A stretch of 22,000 nt of DNA from Gracilaria domingensis. Lineage: Eukaryota > Rhodophyta > Florideophyceae > Gracilariales > Gracilariaceae. The first letter of the stretch is position 1. Every line of letters begins with the position of its first letter. Below the pieces are notes generated by a model. That model had not been told where the DNA came from. It did no database searches and worked only from the letters and a program-made list of their open reading frames with translations. Below are positions 9,317 to 17,849 of the stretch, in pieces. Where the stretch lies: contig CM040116.1 of the NCBI GenBank assembly GCA_022539475.1, forward strand, positions 8,001-30,000, given 5' to 3'. A program made the translations under genes and the position numbers.

Positions 9317-9631
9317 TTATTGAAACACTTTTTCTATTAATAGTCTTGTTAGTTTTTGCCTATACCCTTTTTTCTTCCTATTGTTCTTTTTTGATTTTGT
9401 TTTAAAAACAGTTATTTTCTTGCCTTTTATATGTTTTAAAATTTTTGCTTTTATGCATGCAGATTTTATACAGGGGTTTCCTAATTGAATAGAGCTTTTT
9501 TGCTTGAGAACTAATACTTTATTGAATTGTATATAATCTCCTGGTTCTCCCGGAATATAATTTATATCATAATATTTACCAGGTTCTATCCAAATTTGTT
9601 TACCATCTGCTTCTATTATTGCATATACCAT
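9317..9631 (-). CDS. rpl21: 50S ribosomal protein L21
   Basis: A 104-residue large-subunit protein that binds 23S rRNA near L20. The start MVYAIIEADGKQIWIEPGKYY is typical, as are the GDYIQFNKVLVL strand and the conserved C-terminal KKGYRQKLTRLLIEKV. The stretch before it is very basic. The start is ATG and length is as expected. It is paired with rpl27 immediately downstream, keeping bacterial order, and lies 120 bases after the RNase Z-like frame. Confidence 0.96.
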   Translation of the reverse strand: MVYAIIEADGKQIWIEPGKYYDINYIPGEPGDYIQFNKVLVLKQKSSIQLGNPCIKSACIKAKILKHIKGKKITVFKTKSKKNNRKKKGYRQKLTRLLIEKVFQ

Positions 9632-9751
9632 AAGTAGATAATTTTTTAGTGTCTAATATTTAATAATATAATAACTTAAATTTAAAATAGTAACAAATAT
9701 ATTTTCTTAAACTGTAGTTTTAATAGTTAATGTTTTCCAATACCTAATTTG

Positions 9752-10387
9752 TTAAGTTTGTGATAGATCATGACTCAATAAAAATGATATTTGATTATCC
9801 TTTTTTTGTTCTTGCGTAAAGTCTTTACTATTTACTAGTGTACCATCTGGTAAAATGAAATCATATCCTTTTTTTAGTTTACCGTATATAGGACCTATTT
9901 CTATTTGCCATTGTTTTGCATGATATAATTTGAATTTGCCCTTATTTTTAGGAATTGTAATAATAAATTCGAAGTGTGTAGATCTCTTTAGACAATATAT
10001 TTGATATTCATGATCTCTTATAATGTAGTTTGTATTCAATATATGAAAGTATAAATTATATCTAAAATTAGTTTTTGAATATTTTTTGATTAGTTCTAGA
10101 TATTTAGCTAAATCTGTTGGACCATAGACATGTATAGCGCTCTTTTTATTGCTTAAACTTAAACTAGATAGTAATCCTGGTAGTCCAGATATGTTACATA
10201 TTGTCATTTCTGTAATAATGATTTTAGATACTTGGCTTATTTTTATTTTCTGTTTCATTAAATAATGTTGAGAACCTTCACAGCAATTAAAAAGCCAAAT
10301 TGTTTTCAGATTTTTGAATTTACAATAAAAGCAGGCTTTTATGTGTTTCAGAAAGAAATCATTATGATTTAAGCGTATAACCTTCAT
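9752..10387 (-). CDS. rnz: RNase Z-like protein (Ycf56), degenerate and C-terminally short
   Basis: Related to RNase Z, the metallo-beta-lactamase-fold enzyme that trims tRNA 3' ends. Family-like parts are NCCEGSQHYLMKQKIKISQVSKIIIT (about 34-59), GLPGLLSSLSLSNK (67-80), VYGPTDLAKYLE (86-97) and GPIYGKLKKGYDFILPDGTLV (165-185). The metal-binding motif THLHGDH expected just before GLPGLLSS is replaced by TEMTICN, so all four metal ligands are gone. The His-containing loop after the GP segment also appears lost. At 211 residues the frame stops where the later motifs (GDT, HST) should begin, with only 120 bases left before rpl21. It is still a clean uninterrupted frame. It is either a non-catalytic relative retained for another role or a gene in decay. 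Red algal annotations call this frame rnz or ycf56. Confidence 0.75.
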   Translation of the reverse strand: MKVIRLNHNDFFLKHIKACFYCKFKNLKTIWLFNCCEGSQHYLMKQKIKISQVSKIIITEMTICNISGLPGLLSSLSLSNKKSAIHVYGPTDLAKYLELIKKYSKTNFRYNLYFHILNTNYIIRDHEYQIYCLKRSTHFEFIITIPKNKGKFKLYHAKQWQIEIGPIYGKLKKGYDFILPDGTLVNSKDFTQEQKKDNQISFLLSHDLSQT

Positions 10388-10463
10388 TTATACTTGTATA
10401 CTTAATGTTTTATTTTTAAATAGTATTTCAGTTATGATTATTCAATTATAATGATTTATAAGA

Positions 10464-10634
10464 TTAGTTATTGTTTTCTTTTTGTTGTATATATATAAAA
10501 CTGTTAGATTTACCTGTTATTATTGACTTGCCTAATGACATGGATTTTTTATAAGTATCATAAGCTTTATGTTTCCATTGTGCTTTTCGTGATTTACATT
10601 TTGATTTTGATGTGCGTTTTTTAGGTACAGCCAT
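10464..10634 (-). CDS. rpl32: 50S ribosomal protein L32
   Basis: A 56-residue basic large-subunit protein. It begins [20 protein letters not shown], the universal L32 start, which fixes the ATG at 10634. An in-frame ATG 38 codons further upstream exists, but the extra residues look nothing like L32 and that ATG lies in the loop of a stable hairpin, so I exclude it. A C-terminal Asn-rich tail ends the protein. Its neighbours are psbY upstream and the RNase Z-like gene downstream, all on the minus strand. Confidence 0.95.
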   Translation of the reverse strand: MAVPKKRTSKSKCKSRKAQWKHKAYDTYKKSMSLGKSIITGKSNSFIYIQQKENNN

Positions 10635-10736
10635 AATTTTATTAATTTTAGTATTTGATATTATGTGTTTGTTTGTAGTCTTTATTCTATGTATAATAGA
10701 TATTAGATATACTTTAATAATTATATTTAGTTGTTG

Positions 10737-10763
10737 AGGGAATCCCATATAACTTGATTCCCT
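10737..10763 (-). terminator. stable stem-loop between psbY and rpl32
   Basis: An 8-bp inverted repeat AGGGAATC / GATTCCCT with an 11-base loop, 39 bases after the psbY stop and 103 bases before rpl32. It is G/C-richer than its surroundings. There is no T-run on the minus side, so it may protect or process the psbY RNA rather than terminate it. Confidence 0.4.
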
Positions 10764-10801
10764 TTGTTTTGGTTCTAATTTAAGATACTATACAAATTAC
10801 T

Positions 10802-10906
10802 TTACATGCTACGAAATTGTTGTAAAGCTACTCTACCAATATTATATAAAGCCCAAGAAGCAGCTGCTAACACAGGTAATAGTACAATTAAAAGTCTTAT
10901 ATCCAT
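10802..10906 (-). CDS. psbY: photosystem II protein PsbY
   Basis: A 34-residue single-span protein at the periphery of photosystem II, near cytochrome b559. The translation begins [20 protein letters not shown] and continues [14 protein letters not shown]. This matches the PsbY pattern: one hydrophobic helix with [10 protein letters not shown] at its end and a short polar tail. A Shine-Dalgarno-like AAGGAAG lies 6 bases before the ATG. It sits in the spacer upstream of rpl32, diverging from rbcR. Length is as expected. Confidence 0.93.
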   Translation of the reverse strand: MDIRLLIVLLPVLAAASWALYNIGRVALQQFRSM

Positions 10907-10937
10907 ACTTTTCTTCCTTAAGTTTTTATATAATTAT

Positions 10938-10964
10938 ATTATACTTTTATCATAGTTATGACAA
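10938..10964 (-). promoter_or_regulatory. candidate psbY promoter
   Basis: On the minus strand, -35 TTGTCA (10959-10964) and -10 TATAAT (10938-10943) with a short 15-base spacer, ending about 31 bases before the psbY ATG. Both hexamers are strong but the spacer is short. An alternative -10, TAATAT, would give 17 bases. Confidence 0.4.
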
Positions 10965-10975
10965 AGGAATTATTA

Positions 10976-10984
10976 TGTTATAAT
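10976..10984 (+). promoter_or_regulatory. candidate rbcR extended -10 element
   Basis: TGT followed by TATAAT (10979-10984), a perfect extended -10, with no good -35 (TTATGA at 10956-10961). It would give a leader of about 125 bases before rbcR. Its -35 position overlaps the divergent psbY -35. Confidence 0.35.
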
Positions 10985-11114
10985 TATACTTGATTAATAC
11001 TATATTTTTATGTATCAAATTTTTTCTCTAAGAAATAAAAATTGTATTAAACTTTTTGATATCCATATATTTACAGAATAAGAATATATTTGTTTAGTGT
11101 TTTAATATAGTTAT

Positions 11115-12044
11115 ATGAGGGATTTGCCTTTTACTTTAGATCAGTTGAGGATTTTAAAAGCTATTATAAAAGAGGGTAGTTTTAAACGTGCAGCAGATAG
11201 TTTATATGTATCTCAGCCAGCTATAAGTCTTCAAATTCAAAATTTAGAGAAACAATTGAACATACCTTTGTTTGAAAGAAGTAATAAAAAAGCGACTTTA
11301 ACAGAGGCAGGTAATTTGTTATTAAGATATGGCGGTAGAATTTTGGCATTATGTGAGGAAACCTGTCGGGCATTAGAAGATGTTCAAAATTTGCAAGGAG
11401 GAACTTTAGTTGTTGGTGCTAGTCAAACTACAGGAACTTATTTGATGCCCAGATTAATCGGCTTGTTTAGACAAAGATATCCACAAGTTAATGTTCAACT
11501 CCAAGTACATTCTACTCGTTTGATTTCTTGGAGTGTTGCCAATGGTCAAGTTGATTTAGCTGTTATTGGTGGAGAGGTCCCAAATGAGTTAAAAGATACT
11601 TTACAGATAACTTCATATGCAGAGGATGAATTAGCTCTTATTTTACCTACTTCTCATATATTTTCTAAATTGCCAGATATTCAGAAGGAAGATTTATATA
11701 GATTAAGGTTTATTGCTTTGGATACTCAGTCTACTATACGCAAAGTAATTGATAAAATTTTAATTCAGCATGATATTGATAGTAGTAGGTTTAAAATAGA
11801 AATGGAATTGAATTCTATAGAAGCTATTAAAAATGCTGTACAATCTGGTTTGGGGGCTGCATTTGTTTCTGTATCTGCTATTGCAAAGGAATTAGAATTG
11901 GGTATACTTCATTGGGCTAAAATAGAGAATGTGACAATTAAGCGTATGTTGTCAATAATTATTAATCCAAATCGCTATAAATCTAAAGCAGCTGAAACGT
12001 TTAGCAAAGAAATTTTGACTTTGTTTGTTACACCTGCTACATGA
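11115..12044 (+). CDS. rbcR: LysR-family transcription regulator RbcR (Ycf30)
   Basis: DNA-binding regulator related to cyanobacterial RbcR/CmpR, linked to control of RuBisCO and carbon-fixation genes. The 309 residues have an N-terminal winged helix-turn-helix (helix pair about 23-42, [20 protein letters not shown]) and [15 protein letters not shown] after it. A LysR effector-binding domain begins near 95 ([19 protein letters not shown]). Length is normal. It is divergent from psbY; LysR genes often regulate themselves and a divergent neighbour, but I can see no certain binding site. The ATG start lies in TTATATGAGGGA, with no clear Shine-Dalgarno sequence. Target genes cannot be read from this window. 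Confidence 0.95.
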   Translation: MRDLPFTLDQLRILKAIIKEGSFKRAADSLYVSQPAISLQIQNLEKQLNIPLFERSNKKATLTEAGNLLLRYGGRILALCEETCRALEDVQNLQGGTLVVGASQTTGTYLMPRLIGLFRQRYPQVNVQLQVHSTRLISWSVANGQVDLAVIGGEVPNELKDTLQITSYAEDELALILPTSHIFSKLPDIQKEDLYRLRFIALDTQSTIRKVIDKILIQHDIDSSRFKIEMELNSIEAIKNAVQSGLGAAFVSVSAIAKELELGILHWAKIENVTIKRMLSIIINPNRYKSKAAETFSKEILTLFVTPAT

Positions 12045-12055
12045 ATTGTTTTATA

Positions 12056-12376
12056 TTAAAAATAGATGCTATTGATATTTGGCGAAAAAATATAATTGGA
12101 TTGAAACTCGCCTATTACGACAAATCCAATTCTTAATTTTAACCATTGAATAAATTGTTTATCTAATGAAATTATAGCTGCACAATCTTCTGTCAATTGT
12201 TCACGTATGCGGTTGAGATTAAATGATGCCAATAGATCTGGATTAATAATAAACCAAAAATCTATATCTTTTTTTATATCTTGGTAATGGTTAGTTCTTT
12301 CTCGCAAAATTTCTTCAACTGGTTCCTCATTCATTAAAAAGTTCCTGCTTGCAATTGCAAAGTAGTATTTAGTCAT
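12056..12376 (-). CDS. ycf54: Ycf54, accessory protein of the Mg-protoporphyrin ester cyclase
   Basis: A 106-residue soluble protein. Cyanobacterial Ycf54 binds and stabilises the oxidative cyclase (AcsF) that forms the isocyclic ring of chlorophyll. Family features are the start MTKYYFAIASRNFL, the VEEILRERTNHYQ helix, the DFWFIINPDLL strand and CAAIISLDKQFIQWLKLRIGFVVIG. The start is ATG and length is normal. It converges on rbcR with an 11-base gap between stop codons, and diverges from ycf55 across about 200 bases. Together with the GUN4-like ycf53 nearby it gives two chlorophyll-synthesis helpers in this region. Confidence 0.93.
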   Translation of the reverse strand: MTKYYFAIASRNFLMNEEPVEEILRERTNHYQDIKKDIDFWFIINPDLLASFNLNRIREQLTEDCAAIISLDKQFIQWLKLRIGFVVIGEFQSNYIFSPNINSIYF

Positions 12377-12577
12377 ATATGTTGATATATATTATTCAGA
12401 TTACTCTATCGCTTTAATTATTATGTTATAAATAACTATATTGTTATATTATACCTTAAAGAACATTTATATTATAAGCCTAGATATTAGTAAATTATAA
12501 TACATAAATTTTTTATATTTTCATTAATATATTGTGCAAGATATTATATCTTAAAATATCAATAAATTGAAACATAT

Positions 12578-13552
12578 ATGGTAAACTATTGGCCTTATAA
12601 GCAAGGCATATATCTTAATCACGAAGTAGCTTATTTGTTTGCTCATATAAGGCAAAAGTTTCATAGAAATTTGTCTAATAATACGCAAGATTATTTGTAT
12701 ATTGATATATTGAATAATTCTGTAAAACATAAATTGTTTTCCATTGTTTTAGTTGAGTTAGAAATATTGGTTTTAGATTTAGTAGAGTTGAATATAAGTC
12801 TTCAAGGTATTCAAATCTTAAAAGATAAAATCTTTTATGATTTAATCCAAAAAGTAGTAGCTCGATTTTTAATCGAATTTACTGTTAATAATTCTTCTAT
12901 AATGCTAATACAGAGTAAAAAGTATTATTATTTAAAAGTTACATTATTAGAATACAAGTGGCTATTAGAAAACTTATTAACGTATTTAATTTTTGGTTCC
13001 ATATATGTAGATAATTATATTTTCGCATTTGATCAAAAGCATACACCAGTAAAACATGTAGAAATTTTGCTAGAAAATGTAATGATACAAATTAGTAATT
13101 TAGCTGTTTTTATGATATTAGAAAATTTAAAATCATTATCTAATATAATTGCATTTTTGAAAAAAAATAAATTATGTAATATATCTTATATTTCTATTAG
13201 ATCTTTAGCTTCTTTTCGTAATAACTTATTTTATCAAAATTTATTATACTTATATGTTATTCAACCTAGGTATATATACAGTAATCGTTATAAAGTTTGG
13301 TTAATAGGGCCTAAAGGATTAGTTACAAGATATATATATACTTATAGATTAGAAGATTTTATTCAATTATCATATTTGCAGTTGATAATAATTACTATAA
13401 TAGAGTTACAAGATTTTATAATTCCTAAGTGTGAACAATTTTTACTTGTTTTAGTAAAACTTATATTCTATATATTCATAAATATATTAGGAAATGGAAT
13501 AATGTTTTTAGTTCGTATTATAATTTTAGGAATAGATAGTTTACCTAAATAG
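12578..13552 (+). CDS. ycf55: Ycf55 (DUF3685 family protein)
   Basis: A 324-residue protein that I assign to Ycf55/DUF3685 by position and overall character: start MVNYWPYKQGIYLN, long hydrophobic helical stretches, and the conserved-looking SIRSLASFRNNLFYQNLLYLYV and KVWLIGPKGLVTRYIYTYR segments. The C-terminal third is strongly hydrophobic (QLIIITIIELQDF and LVKLIFYIFINILGNGIMF), suggesting membrane association. The family is shared by cyanobacteria and red-lineage plastids; no function is established. The sequence is very rich in Ile, Leu, Tyr and Asn, in line with AT bias. It lies 59 bases upstream of ycf53 in the same direction, so cotranscription is likely. Confidence 0.8.
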   Translation: MVNYWPYKQGIYLNHEVAYLFAHIRQKFHRNLSNNTQDYLYIDILNNSVKHKLFSIVLVELEILVLDLVELNISLQGIQILKDKIFYDLIQKVVARFLIEFTVNNSSIMLIQSKKYYYLKVTLLEYKWLLENLLTYLIFGSIYVDNYIFAFDQKHTPVKHVEILLENVMIQISNLAVFMILENLKSLSNIIAFLKKNKLCNISYISIRSLASFRNNLFYQNLLYLYVIQPRYIYSNRYKVWLIGPKGLVTRYIYTYRLEDFIQLSYLQLIIITIIELQDFIIPKCEQFLLVLVKLIFYIFINILGNGIMFLVRIIILGIDSLPK

Positions 13553-13611
13553 CTATCAAATTATATAAATAATCTATTTTTATTAATGTTGTAATTTGAT
13601 TAATATAAGTT

Positions 13612-14343
13612 ATGAAAGATCTTAATTGTAATTCCATTATTACAGAGCAGGTTGCATCTTTAAACATGAATTTTGATAGAACACACCAATTAAAAATGAT
13701 TGAGCAAATCATACAATCAGGTCAAGCTGGTCAAGAAGCTCTTTTGAATTTTTTAGTCGACAGGTGTATTATTCAAAAGAAAAATGTTGAAGTCTTAGAT
13801 GGTTTAATATTTGAATTTTTGTATTTTTATAGTATAGATGATATAAAGCAAAGGTTAAGTTCTTATTTTTCTTTTGGTCTTATAGATTTAAAATCATCTT
13901 TGCAATTCAATTATCAACCTTTACAAGATTTGTTGATTAATCATGATTTTCAACAAGCAGATAAGCTTACTCAATCTTATCTTTGTTCATTAGCTAATTT
14001 GGATCGAAAATATAATCGTAACTGGCTATATTTCACAGATATCTTTTCTTTTCCTCCTGAAGATTTATATATTCTAGATAAACTTTGGACAGTTTATTCT
14101 AGAGGCAAATTTGGTTTTTCAATACAACGAAAGATTTGGTTATCTATTAATTGTAATTGGGAAAAACTATGGGTTAATATAGGATGGAATAAAAATGGTA
14201 TTCCCTTAAGGTATCCGAGCGAATTTATATGGAATATTAATGCACCTGATGGACATTTGCCATTGTTTAATCAATTGAGAGGTGTACAAGTCATAGCAGC
14301 ATTATTTAATCATAATGTTTGGAGTGATGATGAATTAGTATAA
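13612..14343 (+). CDS. ycf53: Ycf53, GUN4-like protein
   Basis: Porphyrin-binding protein of the GUN4 family, which stimulates Mg-chelatase at the first step of the chlorophyll branch. The 243 residues comprise an N-terminal helical region (about 20-95, with LKMIEQIIQSGQAGQEALLNFL resembling the extra bundle of cyanobacterial GUN4) and the GUN4 core (about 98-235). The core carries YILDKLWTVYSRGKFGFSIQRKIW and the C-terminal APDGHLPLFNQLRGVQVIAALFNH. The ATG start lies 59 bases after ycf55. The last 11 codons overlap the 3' end of carA on the opposite strand; this tail lies beyond the recognisable domain. Length and motifs look functional. Confidence 0.92.
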   Translation: MKDLNCNSIITEQVASLNMNFDRTHQLKMIEQIIQSGQAGQEALLNFLVDRCIIQKKNVEVLDGLIFEFLYFYSIDDIKQRLSSYFSFGLIDLKSSLQFNYQPLQDLLINHDFQQADKLTQSYLCSLANLDRKYNRNWLYFTDIFSFPPEDLYILDKLWTVYSRGKFGFSIQRKIWLSINCNWEKLWVNIGWNKNGIPLRYPSEFIWNINAPDGHLPLFNQLRGVQVIAALFNHNVWSDDELV

Positions 14344-15497
14344 TTTTTATACTGTTTAAGTTGTTTAGTTAGATTAATGAAATATTTAAACAAATAGTCT
14401 GAATCATGTGGCCCTGGGCTAGCTTCAGGATGGTATTGTACGGAAAATATTGGCTTTGTGCTGTGAAATATAGCTGCTACAGTAGAATCATTTAAATTGA
14501 AGTGAGTAATATTTATAGTCTTATTATACAGAGATTTTTGGGTTACAGCAAAACCATGGTTTTGACTTGTAACTTCTGCTTTTTGTTTAATGCCTGAAGG
14601 ATGGTTTAGACCTCGATGTCCAAATTTTAATTTAAATGTTTCTGCTTCCAATGCTAGACTTATTATTTGATGTCCCATACATATACCAAATATAGGTATG
14701 TTCGTGTATTTTATAATCCTCTTAACTGTGTTTATGGCATATTTTATTGCTGAGGGATCACCAGGACCGTTAGATAATAGAATACCATCTGGATTGTATG
14801 ATTTAATTTCTTTGTATGAACTTGTTGCAGGTAATATATGAATAGAACAACCATAGCTGTATAATCTAGATAAAATATTATGCTTAACCCCGAAATCTAT
14901 TAGAATTATTTTTAAACCATATCCATATGTTCTATCTGTCTTATATTGTAAATATGAAAAATATTTATTAGAATAGTCTTGAAATTCGTGATTTTTTTTT
15001 GTTGTAACTTTTTGAACTAAGTCATTGCCCTCTATTTCAGTTATATTTTTAAATTTGAATGATAGCAAATCAGGATTTAAATATTTGCTTGAGATGCATC
15101 CATTCATAGAACCAGTCTTTCTTAAGTGTTTAGTCAATGCTCTTGTATCTATACCAAAAATGTGAGGTATTTTATTGTTTATAACATAAGCTATAAAAGA
15201 TTCTTGTTGCCTCCAATTATTAGGTGAGAAACAAAAATTTTTAGCTATTATACCTTTTATGTGAATTTTATTCGATTCATTATCTTCATAGTTAATACCT
15301 GTGTTACCAATTTCTGGATAAGTAAAAGTTATGATTTGTTCTGCATAACTAGGATCTGTTATGATTTCTTGGTATCCAGTCATACCTGTATTAAATATAA
15401 CTTCTCCGAAAGATATTATAGAATTGAGTAAAGTCCAACCCTTATACGTTTTACCATCTTTTAACATGAGAATTGCTGGATATAGATTATATGTCAT
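14310..15497 (-). CDS. carA: carbamoyl phosphate synthase small subunit
   Basis: Glutamine amidotransferase subunit that feeds ammonia to CarB for carbamoyl phosphate, used in arginine and pyrimidine synthesis. The 395 residues have the CarA N-terminal domain (start YPAILMLKDGKTYKG; SFGEVIFNTGMTGYQEIITDPSY) and a C-terminal class I amidotransferase domain. The nucleophile is Cys273 in FGICMGHQ, and His356 and Glu358 in QYHPEASPGPHDS complete the triad. LSNGPGDPSA is the oxyanion loop. The ATG start follows petJ by 155 bases on the same strand. The C-terminal tail overlaps the ycf53 3' end by 34 bases. No carB in this window; the large subunit is presumably nuclear. Confidence 0.96.
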   Translation of the reverse strand: MTYNLYPAILMLKDGKTYKGWTLLNSIISFGEVIFNTGMTGYQEIITDPSYAEQIITFTYPEIGNTGINYEDNESNKIHIKGIIAKNFCFSPNNWRQQESFIAYVINNKIPHIFGIDTRALTKHLRKTGSMNGCISSKYLNPDLLSFKFKNITEIEGNDLVQKVTTKKNHEFQDYSNKYFSYLQYKTDRTYGYGLKIILIDFGVKHNILSRLYSYGCSIHILPATSSYKEIKSYNPDGILLSNGPGDPSAIKYAINTVKRIIKYTNIPIFGICMGHQIISLALEAETFKLKFGHRGLNHPSGIKQKAEVTSQNHGFAVTQKSLYNKTINITHFNLNDSTVAAIFHSTKPIFSVQYHPEASPGPHDSDYLFKYFINLTKQLKQYKNYTNSSSLQTL

Positions 15498-15652
15498 TGA
15501 TCGAATATTATAATTAGAATATATAAATACTACAGGTATATAAGTTGTGTTGTCTTATTATAGAAGAATAGATAGCTATATTAAATAACATTAACTACCT
15601 ATTGTTTTGAATTTTTTATATAGTGTTTAAACTTATCAGTAAGCCAATTATA

Positions 15653-15979
15653 TTACCATCCATTTTCTGATTTGTTCAGAACATAATTAGCAACATTTTC
15701 TATATCTTCATCTGCTAAACGTCCACCAAATGCAGGCATAGCATTTTTACCATTTTTTACTTGGTTTGTAATTGCTTCTATACTATTCATTTTGTTATCT
15801 GCTAAAACATCACTTTTTAGCGTTTTATCCGGCATGATTGCGTTGTTTCCACCTGCGTGACAAGCTGAACAATTTGCTGAAAAAATTTGTTCTCCAGCAT
15901 CTAAATCTGCTGCAACAGTTGGTTGAACATTATACGTGAAGATATTGTAAATGACAAAAAAAGTGAATAACCATCTCAT
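15653..15979 (-). CDS. petJ: cytochrome c6 (c553)
   Basis: Soluble lumenal electron carrier between cytochrome b6f and photosystem I. The 108-residue precursor has a hydrophobic signal peptide (1-23) with cleavage before ADLDAGEQIF, leaving a mature protein of about 85 residues, the normal size. The heme site is CSACH at 37-41 and the axial methionine is Met81 in NAMPAFGG. AGGNNAIMPDKTL is a cytochrome c6 signature. A weak Shine-Dalgarno AAGGA lies upstream of the ATG. It follows psbV by 130 bases on the same strand. Heme attachment would depend on the ccs1/ccdA system encoded to the left. Confidence 0.97.
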   Translation of the reverse strand: MRWLFTFFVIYNIFTYNVQPTVAADLDAGEQIFSANCSACHAGGNNAIMPDKTLKSDVLADNKMNSIEAITNQVKNGKNAMPAFGGRLADEDIENVANYVLNKSENGW

Positions 15980-16109
15980 AAATTATATATCCTTAGAATG
16001 ATAAAGTAAATGAAATCTTAATATATATTATATTTGATTTTTTATCATCTATAGCATATATAAGATAATTTATATACAATAAATAATATTTTAATTTTTG
16101 TTTGATTTT

Positions 16110-16604
16110 TTAGTAGTATATTTTACCTCCTCCCCATTTTTCTGCTGCAATTTTAGGTTGAATCAAAATATGGCCAGCAATTGCAAATAAATCTTCATCT
16201 GTCAAGTTTCGCATTTTAGGGAAAATTTCTGCGCTTTTTATACTAGGATGTAATTCAGCAATAGAATTAGCACCATCATAACTTGTCGGATCTTTCATGT
16301 ATTCTATTAGGTTACGAATATTATCTCTAACAGGTGTTGCTCCACTTAATGATTCAGGGTCTAATCCTATATTAGGGTTTGTTTTCGTAATTCCACCATT
16401 ATGACATTGAGCACATGAATTATTAAAAAGGCGTTTGCCTCTTTTAACCTGTTCTGGAGTTAATATAACAGTTTTCCCAGATTCTTCTAAAGTTACTGTT
16501 CTTGTTGCTTCATCTAATTCTATAGCATAAACTTGATTTAATAAAGTTTCAAAAACAATTATAACAGCAAATAAACTTAGCTGAATTTTAGTGTTTGATA
16601 TCAT
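16110..16604 (-). CDS. psbV: photosystem II cytochrome c550
   Basis: Extrinsic lumenal subunit that stabilises the oxygen-evolving complex, present in cyanobacteria and red-lineage plastids. The 164-residue precursor has a signal peptide (about 1-27, cut after VYA) and a mature part of about 137 residues beginning IELDEATRTV. The heme motif is CAQCH at 64-68, and His119 in ELHPS is the expected second axial ligand. The C-terminus GGGKIYY is typical. AAGGATAA lies upstream of the ATG. It sits between accD and petJ, all on minus; two c-type cytochromes are thus adjacent. Confidence 0.97.
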   Translation of the reverse strand: MISNTKIQLSLFAVIIVFETLLNQVYAIELDEATRTVTLEESGKTVILTPEQVKRGKRLFNNSCAQCHNGGITKTNPNIGLDPESLSGATPVRDNIRNLIEYMKDPTSYDGANSIAELHPSIKSAEIFPKMRNLTDEDLFAIAGHILIQPKIAAEKWGGGKIYY

Positions 16605-16805
16605 AAGATTTATATTATCCTTGAATTAAGCAAATAGTTTATATATTATATATTACATAATACTTTAATTACTATCTATTAAATTTTTATTTCACTATAA
16701 TTAGTAATTTTACTCTATATAATAATTTATACAGTGACTATATTATTGCTGCTAAGTTGTATTTGTTTTATCATTATACATTGTGAATGTAGTAAGTTAC
16801 AAGAT

Positions 16806-17672
16806 TTATAGTTTTTTATCATAAAAAGACAAAATTTGGTGAAGTTTGGTTTTTAATTCTATTCTTGATATGATTAGGTCTATAAATCCATGTTTGAATA
16901 AATATTCAGATGTTTGAAAATTATCTGGCAGATCTTCTTTTATTGTTTGTTCTATAACTCTTCTACCAGCAAATGCTATCAATGCATTCGGTTCTGCGAT
17001 AATTAAATCTCCTAGCATAGCAAAGCTAGCTGTTACACCTCCTGTAGTTGGAGAAGTCAAAATAGGAAAGTAAGGAAGCTTCTGTTCTTTATGTTTTTGT
17101 AGGGCTGAAGAAATTTTTGCCATCTGCATTAAACTAAGCATACCTTCTTGCATTCTTGCTCCTCCCGAAGCGCATATAATGACAGCAGGCAGTTTCTTAA
17201 TTGTTGCTTTTTCAATTAGTCTAGTAAGTTTTTCACCTACTACTGAACCCATACTACCGCCCATAAATCGAAAATCCATGATACCAAGAGCAATAGGCAT
17301 ATCAAAAACATTTCCTAAACCAGTTTGTACAGCATCAAATAAGCCTGTTTGTCTTTTCATATCCAATAGTCGTTTACTATATAATTTTCTATCAGAGAAA
17401 CCAAGTGGGTCTGTTGAAGTTAATAATGTATTAATAGGTTGCCATGTATTGCTATCAATAAGTTGTGTTATTCTATCTTGACTAGTAGTAGGGAAATGAT
17501 GCCCACACTTAGGACATGTTTTAAGATTTTTTTCTAAAGTTTTATAGTACATAAGCAGACTACATCTAGTGCATTTTATCCATAATCCTTCAGGTATTTG
17601 TAAGTTTATTTCTTTTGTATTTGTTGTTAAAGATGTATTACGTTTAATATTTAACCACTCTGATAAGGACAT
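16806..17672 (-). CDS. accD: acetyl-CoA carboxylase carboxyltransferase subunit beta
   Basis: Beta subunit of the carboxyltransferase that makes malonyl-CoA for plastid fatty acid synthesis. From the ATG the protein has 288 residues. It starts MSLSEWL and carries a C4 zinc ribbon (CTRC and CPKC) near residues 34-56. The CT domain follows, with [30 protein letters not shown] and [18 protein letters not shown]. The frame is open 23 codons further upstream to a TTG at 17741. That extension holds no ATG and lacks similarity to the family, so the ATG at 17672 is chosen. accA and accB are not in this window; fabH of the same pathway lies upstream, with psbX between. Confidence 0.95.
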   Translation of the reverse strand: MSLSEWLNIKRNTSLTTNTKEINLQIPEGLWIKCTRCSLLMYYKTLEKNLKTCPKCGHHFPTTSQDRITQLIDSNTWQPINTLLTSTDPLGFSDRKLYSKRLLDMKRQTGLFDAVQTGLGNVFDMPIALGIMDFRFMGGSMGSVVGEKLTRLIEKATIKKLPAVIICASGGARMQEGMLSLMQMAKISSALQKHKEQKLPYFPILTSPTTGGVTASFAMLGDLIIAEPNALIAFAGRRVIEQTIKEDLPDNFQTSEYLFKHGFIDLIISRIELKTKLHQILSFYDKKL

Positions 17673-17849
17673 ATAAAATAATGGATGAATTTTGATAATT
17701 AGATTAGTTATTTGAATTTGAATATAATTTCTTGTATTCAATTGATGAGCTTATAAGAAAAAACATAATTACAGATATAATAATGATCCGTATAAATGTA
17801 TTTTTCTTATTCATTACTTAAATGTATTTTAAAATAAAATTATAGATGT

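Noticed and set aside
10464..10748. Longer reading of rpl32 (94 residues) from an upstream in-frame ATG
   Set aside because: The extra 38 residues do not resemble L32, which begins MAVPKKR in all relatives, and the upstream ATG is in a hairpin loop.
16777..16791. Inverted repeat TACATT-GTG-AATGTA just after the accD stop
   Set aside because: Only six mostly A/T pairs with a 3-base loop and no T-run; may be chance.
16806..17741. accD extended to a TTG at 17741
   Set aside because: The extension has no ATG and no similarity to the family; the ATG at 17672 gives the usual MSLSEWL start and normal length.
17704..17814. 36-codon minus-strand frame with one hydrophobic stretch upstream of accD
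   Set aside because: It matches no small photosystem or cytochrome subunit I know, has no ribosome binding site, and AT-rich spacers often give such Ile/Phe-rich frames by chance.
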